The notes beneath the pieces were generated by a model. The model made no database searches and was not told the origin of the DNA. It saw nothing but the letters and a program-made list of their open reading frames with translations. DNA of 64,000 nucleotides from Lysobacterales bacterium. GTDB taxonomy: Bacteria; Pseudomonadota; Gammaproteobacteria; Xanthomonadales; SZUA-5. The stretch spans positions 1 to 64,000 of the forward strand of contig JALHMG010000025.1 in NCBI GenBank assembly GCA_022844135.1, in the 5' to 3' direction. The position numbers were made by a program, and so were the translations under genes. Below are positions 60,401 through 64,000 of this stretch, piece after piece; position 1 is the stretch's first letter, and each line of letters opens with the position of its first letter.

Positions 60401-60756
60401 CAAAAACTGTGGATCGTGCCGATCGGCGCGCGCTCGATCTGGCTCAATGCCAACTGCAGCCGCATGCGCGTGCGCGCCGGATCGAGCGTGGCCAGATAGG
60501 CGTCGAGCGCCGCATCGCCGCTGTTTCCATCGAGCGCAGCCAGCGCTTGCTTGAGTCGCGCGGCGATGCGCTCGGTCAGTTCGCTGGCGGCCAGTTCCGT
60601 GAACGTCGATACCAGAACCGAGTTTGTCGGCGCGTCGCGCTCGCAGATCAGGCGCAGGTACAAAAGCGCAATCGTGTACGTTTTGCCGGTGCCGGCGCTG
60701 GCTTCGATCAAGGCCGGTGCGTCGAGGGCGATGGTGCGCCAATCGAAGGCGTTCAT
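57436..60756 (-). CDS. recB: Exodeoxyribonuclease V subunit RecB
   Basis: This 1106-residue subunit combines an SF1A helicase and a nuclease. The helicase Walker A is EASAGTGKTYT (residues 18-28), with further UvrD-like motifs including ALIDEFQDTDPRQWRIF and LLIGDPKQAIYRFRGGD, and later VHKAKGLEFPCVF. The C-terminal RecB-type nuclease core is intact (GNALHRLLED, GFIDVVARW, YHLIDYKSN, YDLQALIYGVALHRYL). ATG 60756 overlaps the recC stop by 4 bp. The usual third gene recD is not found downstream; a lipoprotein gene follows instead. Confidence 0.95.
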   Translation of the reverse strand: MNAFDWRTIALDAPALIEASAGTGKTYTIALLYLRLICERDAPTNSVLVSTFTELAASELTERIAARLKQALAALDGNSGDAALDAYLATLDPARTRMRLQLALSQIERAPIGTIHSFCRRVLRDFPEDTARGLTLGQAVSGSALVDECVEDFWRRRVLPDPDPRLVHADLGRLKRNVRELLAAGDARVEAPTFSDFELPEKLRTSKAIAVMRAVAGDTRRIAAGRRQVSARLRELCAALEQGEMPDQKWCQQAAKNFTLANLRQQEAAPGALASVAWFADLQRFAYAHAQPASVVSAALAREALDAVKLDVERRLDASDTHTFDALIDGVLRALEAPTGEALARRLQQHYSAALIDEFQDTDPRQWRIFERLFGSRTLLLIGDPKQAIYRFRGGDLLTYLAAKASIPQERQYRLAYNFRSDPRLLQALNALYANADCDPFFGAGIDYVPLLPGEPARPPGLNDRQEPLRIRRFRSEGAPLQARDEAALTACANDIVELLNAAPRIAERALSPGDIAVLLSTNDQVKDLRALLEYRGVPVAASSNESVFASRTASDVQLLLHALMHLGRDSARRAALATPLLGLDALAIHRLDGDPALQGRWSQRLVDWRRAFDSGGIAAVLAALQRDVGSQWRQLDIGERIATDVRHLLELSAAAAGTVPEQFEWWQSQRAEAHDGLDSESGRERLLRIASDGQRVQLLTVHKAKGLEFPCVFVPMAWRPPRDKAPAMLRVAENGVRIYDLGSPKHDERKEQHLREDEQENGRRLYVALTRAAHRLYIYTDAIAGDKRRGELAALVDAAAIEADGVEDSTVVDRAGPARWHAPASAAISPIPARALPALPARIAQLSFSALTRHLDAAPRAGDESAELQTNAVEAIADAHPALLEIDRLRGPRFGNALHRLLEDRTPLDRIGDIGDALEEEGQPRGAAAQVAQLLTRTLDADLGGGWRLRDLPSAEQRAELGFQFRVRAGRAQDLFALVGRRGADESLKGAMVGFIDVVARWQGRYHLIDYKSNALGLTLDDYQGTSLDRAMQAHQYDLQALIYGVALHRYLGYRLDDYTPQRYLGDSIYLFVRGLDLAPGAGVWRRPIDIARVLAADQLLEGSA

Positions 60757-63700
60757 GGCCCTTTCCCCTCGATCACCGCCAGCGCACGCAGCGCAAAGCG
60801 CTCGAAGCGTTCGGCAGCGGGCGTGCCGGGTGCGAGGAGCTCAGGAGAAATCAGTCTGGCAGCGTACGGATCGAACTTCAGCTCCGACTCGAACGTCGAT
60901 TGCGCGCCACGCCAGCCTTTGGTGGCGAAGGCGTAGCTGGTCTTCGGCAAGAAATGAGCGGCGAGCGCGTCCGGCGTGCCGGCGTGCGCCAGCAGCCACC
61001 AGAGGCGCCGCTCGCGCGCCGGCCTGGTGCGCGGCAAAAGCTCAAGCTGCGGATGCGAAACCAGATCGTTCTGCGGCCGTTCGTAGAACAACACCGGCGC
61101 CGCCTTGCCGCGCAATTCGGCATGCAGCTTCCACTCGATCAGCAGCGGCAGCCAATGCCCGAAGTGCGCCGCTCGTGTGGCGAACGCCAGGAAGAACTCG
61201 CGGCCTTGATTCTCGTGCAGATATCGCATACGCCCGCGCACGCGCGCTCCGCGCAAGCCAAGATCGATGTCGAGCGGAATCCGTGCAACCCGGCCGCGCA
61301 GCAACGGCTCGGTGCGCAGCTGCCGTAAATCCTGGTCGACACGCTCGCGGCGCTTGGCGAGCAGACGCTCGCCCGCCGGGCCTGGCGGCAGGTGGCCGTC
61401 GCGCCACTGCGGCGGGACGACGCTGACATCGCCGCCGCTCGCCAGCGCCATACCGATCCACTCGCCTGCAGCGAAGCGTTCGGCCTGGGGCAGAGTGTCG
61501 AGCGGATCGTCGTCGCCCTCCTCGTCGCTGTCGAGGGCGCGCAAATCGATGCGCAGCTCGGTTTGCAGGTAATGTCGGGCGGGCCGACGATAGAACTCGC
61601 GCAAGGCGGCAAGATCGAAGTCGCCAGAGGTCTCCGTCATGGTCGGTACGGTGCCGATCGAGAATCGCCGCCGCGCTGCCGACGCATCCAGCGCGGCGAA
61701 AGTGGGATAACGCGGATCGCTGCCATAGCGCCCATCCACCGCCGAGGCGTGCTCGACGCGCCACTCGCCGCTGGTGGGAAGAAAATCGAGCAGCGCTTGC
61801 AGCGGTTGCGCCGGGTTTCGCATGCTGCCGCTGCCGGCGTCGATGCCGAGGTAACTCAGATGCAGCATCTGGCGCGCGCTCATCAGCGCTTCGAGCATCA
61901 GGTATTTGTCGTCTAGCGTCGGCAAACGATCGCCGATGCGCGGTCGCGCTTCGATCAAATCCAGCGCTGCGGAACGTACGCGCGGAAACTCGCCGTCGTT
62001 GAGACCGAGGATCGCAACCACGCGATACGGCACCGAACGCTGCGGCACCAGCCCGCAGAAACGCACGCCGCCGTTGAACCAGGGTGGATCGCTGGCGTGC
62101 TCGTCCAGCGCGCTTTGCAGTGCGCTGCGGACTGCCGCGAAGGCCACCGGTCCAGTGTGCGCGGCATCGCGCGCTTCACGCTCCAGGTCGGCGATGCAAC
62201 GGGCGACCACTGCTTGCGCCGACTGCTCGTCGGTGTCGAAAGAATCGATGGCAAGTACGCTTTCGCAGATTGCCTCCAGTGCGCGCGCCCACTCGCGCAA
62301 AGGGCGCGCGTGTTTGGCGTAGGCGCGCCAGTCGGCCAGAAGTTTAAGCAACTCCGTGAGTGCGCCCAGTTCCGAAGCCCCCGGCCCTTCGATCGGCGCT
62401 GCAGGCCGTACGCCCTCGATCAGCGCGTCGACATCGCCGAGCGCCCAGCCGGCGAACATGCGCTCGATGCCGAACGCCCAGGTGTTCTGCGTCTCCGTGC
62501 CAGCGCCCAATTCGTCGCGCATGGTGGCGTCCAGCGCGAAGTGCACGCCAGCGCGATCGATCCAGTGTTCGAGCGCTGCAGTGTCGCGCAGGCTGAATCG
62601 TCTCGCGCACGGCGGCAGCCGCAAGAAATCCAGCACCTCCGAACGTGCGAAGCGCCGCAGCGGCCAGTCGAGCAGCGCAGCGAAGGCGGTGAGGTACGGC
62701 TGCTCGGCGGGCGGTGCGTCGGCGATGTGATACGGCAGCGCAGCCAGTCCCGACGGACCAAGCAGCGCCCGCAGCAGCGGGGCGTATTCGTGCATCGACG
62801 GCGCCATCACCACGATGTCCGCCGGGTTGAGCGTGGGGTCGCGCGCCAGCGCATCGAGCAGCGCGTCGCGCAGCGCCTCAAGCTCGCGCAGGCGGGTCGC
62901 GCAGACGTGCACGCGCAAACTGGCATCGCCGATATCGCAGCTCCCGGCGAGAGGCGTGAGCGTGCGCACCGAGTTTTGCACGCGGGCGAGCAGGGTGCTG
63001 GAAGCATCGAGCTCGCGCGCATCGCGCGCGTCGTCGATTGCGCCCATCTCGTTCAACGCCAACGCAAAGTGCTGGCCGAGCCGACCCCACGCGCTCAAGA
63101 GGGGATGGCCGGTCTGCCAATAGTCCACGCCGTCCAACTCGCTCGCCAGTGGCGCGCGCCCGGTCGGCAGCAACGGCCATAGCTCGCGGCACGGATCGCA
63201 AAAGTAAATCGCAACATCGGCGTTCCTGGCGTAGGCCGAGACGATCGCCAGCACGTCCGGCGGCAAGTGCGACAGGCCGAAAAACTCCACCGCTTCTGTG
63301 GGCCCGCTATCGAGCGCGCGCAGCAACGCGTGCGTCTGATCGAGGCGATGGCCATCGCCCAGGCCCATCCGCAGTTCGCGCCACAGCGCGCCTTGCCAGG
63401 ACAACAGATCGCCATCCTGGCCGCGCTGCCAGCGCTCGATGACGTCGCCGCGATAGATCAGATACTGCGTGTACAGCGCCGCGAGGCGATCGGCCAGCGC
63501 GAAGCGTTTGCGCGCATCGCCGCCGGCCAGGAACGCTGCGAGCGCCGCTGGCGGCTCGCGCTGCAACACTGCATCGATGCGCCAACGCAGCGCCGCGCGG
63601 CGATACCCAGGGCCGCCGCCCGCGATCTGGCGGCTGCGCGCCACACGCTCCACCCATTCGCCCGGCAGCAGTACATCGATGTTCGCCGCGATCGCCGGTA

Positions 63701-63872
63701 ATCCCGGCAAGGGATGATTCGCCAGCCACGCCAGCAACCAGCGCCGCATACCCGGGTGACCAACCACCACCGTCTGTGGCGCCAACGCATTCGCCGGCCG
63801 CGAGCGATACAGGCGGGCGCTCAGGCGTTCGGCCAGATGTTCCAAGCGGCTGGAGCGGTAAATGTGGAGCAT
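60753..63872 (-). CDS. recC: Exodeoxyribonuclease V subunit RecC
   Basis: This 1039-residue subunit holds RecBCD together and scans for Chi. It begins MLHIYRSSRLEHLAERL, as family members do. The inactive helicase-like parts (VVVGHPGMRRWLLAWLA, RVVAILGLNDGEFPR, LPTLDDKYLMLEALMSARQMLHLSYLG) and the C-terminal nuclease-like region (QSTFESELKFDPYAARLI) are recognisable. The end overlaps recB by 4 bp. It starts at ATG 63872. Confidence 0.95.
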   Translation of the reverse strand: MLHIYRSSRLEHLAERLSARLYRSRPANALAPQTVVVGHPGMRRWLLAWLANHPLPGLPAIAANIDVLLPGEWVERVARSRQIAGGGPGYRRAALRWRIDAVLQREPPAALAAFLAGGDARKRFALADRLAALYTQYLIYRGDVIERWQRGQDGDLLSWQGALWRELRMGLGDGHRLDQTHALLRALDSGPTEAVEFFGLSHLPPDVLAIVSAYARNADVAIYFCDPCRELWPLLPTGRAPLASELDGVDYWQTGHPLLSAWGRLGQHFALALNEMGAIDDARDARELDASSTLLARVQNSVRTLTPLAGSCDIGDASLRVHVCATRLRELEALRDALLDALARDPTLNPADIVVMAPSMHEYAPLLRALLGPSGLAALPYHIADAPPAEQPYLTAFAALLDWPLRRFARSEVLDFLRLPPCARRFSLRDTAALEHWIDRAGVHFALDATMRDELGAGTETQNTWAFGIERMFAGWALGDVDALIEGVRPAAPIEGPGASELGALTELLKLLADWRAYAKHARPLREWARALEAICESVLAIDSFDTDEQSAQAVVARCIADLEREARDAAHTGPVAFAAVRSALQSALDEHASDPPWFNGGVRFCGLVPQRSVPYRVVAILGLNDGEFPRVRSAALDLIEARPRIGDRLPTLDDKYLMLEALMSARQMLHLSYLGIDAGSGSMRNPAQPLQALLDFLPTSGEWRVEHASAVDGRYGSDPRYPTFAALDASAARRRFSIGTVPTMTETSGDFDLAALREFYRRPARHYLQTELRIDLRALDSDEEGDDDPLDTLPQAERFAAGEWIGMALASGGDVSVVPPQWRDGHLPPGPAGERLLAKRRERVDQDLRQLRTEPLLRGRVARIPLDIDLGLRGARVRGRMRYLHENQGREFFLAFATRAAHFGHWLPLLIEWKLHAELRGKAAPVLFYERPQNDLVSHPQLELLPRTRPARERRLWWLLAHAGTPDALAAHFLPKTSYAFATKGWRGAQSTFESELKFDPYAARLISPELLAPGTPAAERFERFALRALAVIEGKGP

Positions 63873-63943
63873 GAAAGTCGATTGTGCAGCGGCAATGGCG
63901 TATCGGACTGAAGGCCAGTCTCACCCACTGCGACGATGCCCGA

Positions 63944-64000
63944 TCAGCGCGGTTTTTGCAGGCGCATTCGCAGTTTATCGAACGGCATCGCGTTCATGTC
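63944..64000 (-). CDS. Possible 3' end of a minus-strand gene cut by the window edge
   Basis: On the minus strand a frame entering from the right edge ends at TGA 63944-63946, and its last residues read MNAMPFDKLRMRLQKPR. The basic, regular C-terminus and position 70 bp upstream of recC look like a real gene end, but only 18 codons are visible. The family cannot be judged. Confidence 0.3.
   Translation of the reverse strand, partial: DMNAMPFDKLRMRLQKPR

Overview
The window is a gene-dense (roughly 90 % coding), GC-rich bacterial chromosome segment. The gene content points to a Gammaproteobacterium, most plausibly Lysobacterales/Xanthomonadales (Rhodanobacteraceae-like). Supporting signs are an HscC chaperone with a J-like partner, a PilH-type regulator, recBC, CysG, a PDS-type sensor kinase, many secreted proteins (one ending in IFASGFE), and a REP-associated transposase with its repeats. 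This placement is inference from gene families. No rRNA, tRNA, phage or plasmid genes were seen.

Layout. 0-13.5 kb: a DUF4143 ATPase, a CadC-like regulator, a secreted beta-helix protein, rsgA, an S9 dipeptidyl peptidase, and a four-gene minus-strand cluster (epimerase, DUF3667, DUF4286, FAD oxidoreductase). 13.5-20.6 kb: a MATE pump, a lower-GC cassette (cysteine-rich secreted protein plus CPBP protease), tmk, and a pspA-like operon holding a BrnT/BrnA toxin-antitoxin pair and an unusual substrate-binding/OmpA fusion. 20.9-27.9 kb: a PilH-like regulator, free-methionine sulfoxide reductase, a TfoX-C protein, hscC with its J-like partner, a SYLF protein and tyrS. 28.0-31.3 kb: a STAND-like NTPase, a TPR protein with an apparently degenerate NTPase-like N-terminus, and an ElaA acetyltransferase; the first two look like a conflict or defence module. 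31.4-41.2 kb: clpP, Calx-beta protein, membrane AraC regulator, Ser/Thr kinase-SUMF1 fusion, sensor kinase, cysG. 41.2-43.3 kb: a two-gene ATPase/HNH module matching Septu (ptuA/ptuB), placed directly behind icd. 44.7-46.2 kb: a RAYT transposase flanked by two large arrays of its presumed REP palindrome, in opposite orientations. 46.2-52.8 kb: an ECF sigma / anti-sigma / HEAT-repeat operon, TMEM175-like channel, DUF1993, gcvT. 52.9-64 kb: DUF456, a secreted metalloprotease, a CpcT/CpeT-like lipoprotein, another lipoprotein, recB and recC.

The most notable non-coding content is repeat DNA. (1) A RAYT/REP system has a 17-bp palindrome (GCGGACCCATGGTCCGC) in 37-bp tandem units on both sides of the transposase gene, plus an inverted pair at 17.5 kb beside tmk. 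(2) A second, unrelated REP-like inverted pair lies at 26.57 kb. (3) Four intergenic loci (13.5, 26.65, 39.63, 51.7 kb) carry strictly 7-bp-periodic repeats with different sequences but the same period; two of the four are arranged as inverted pairs.

Many genes are in overlapping operons (ATGA or GTGA junctions), so translational coupling appears common. All function calls come from reading motifs; no database search was run.
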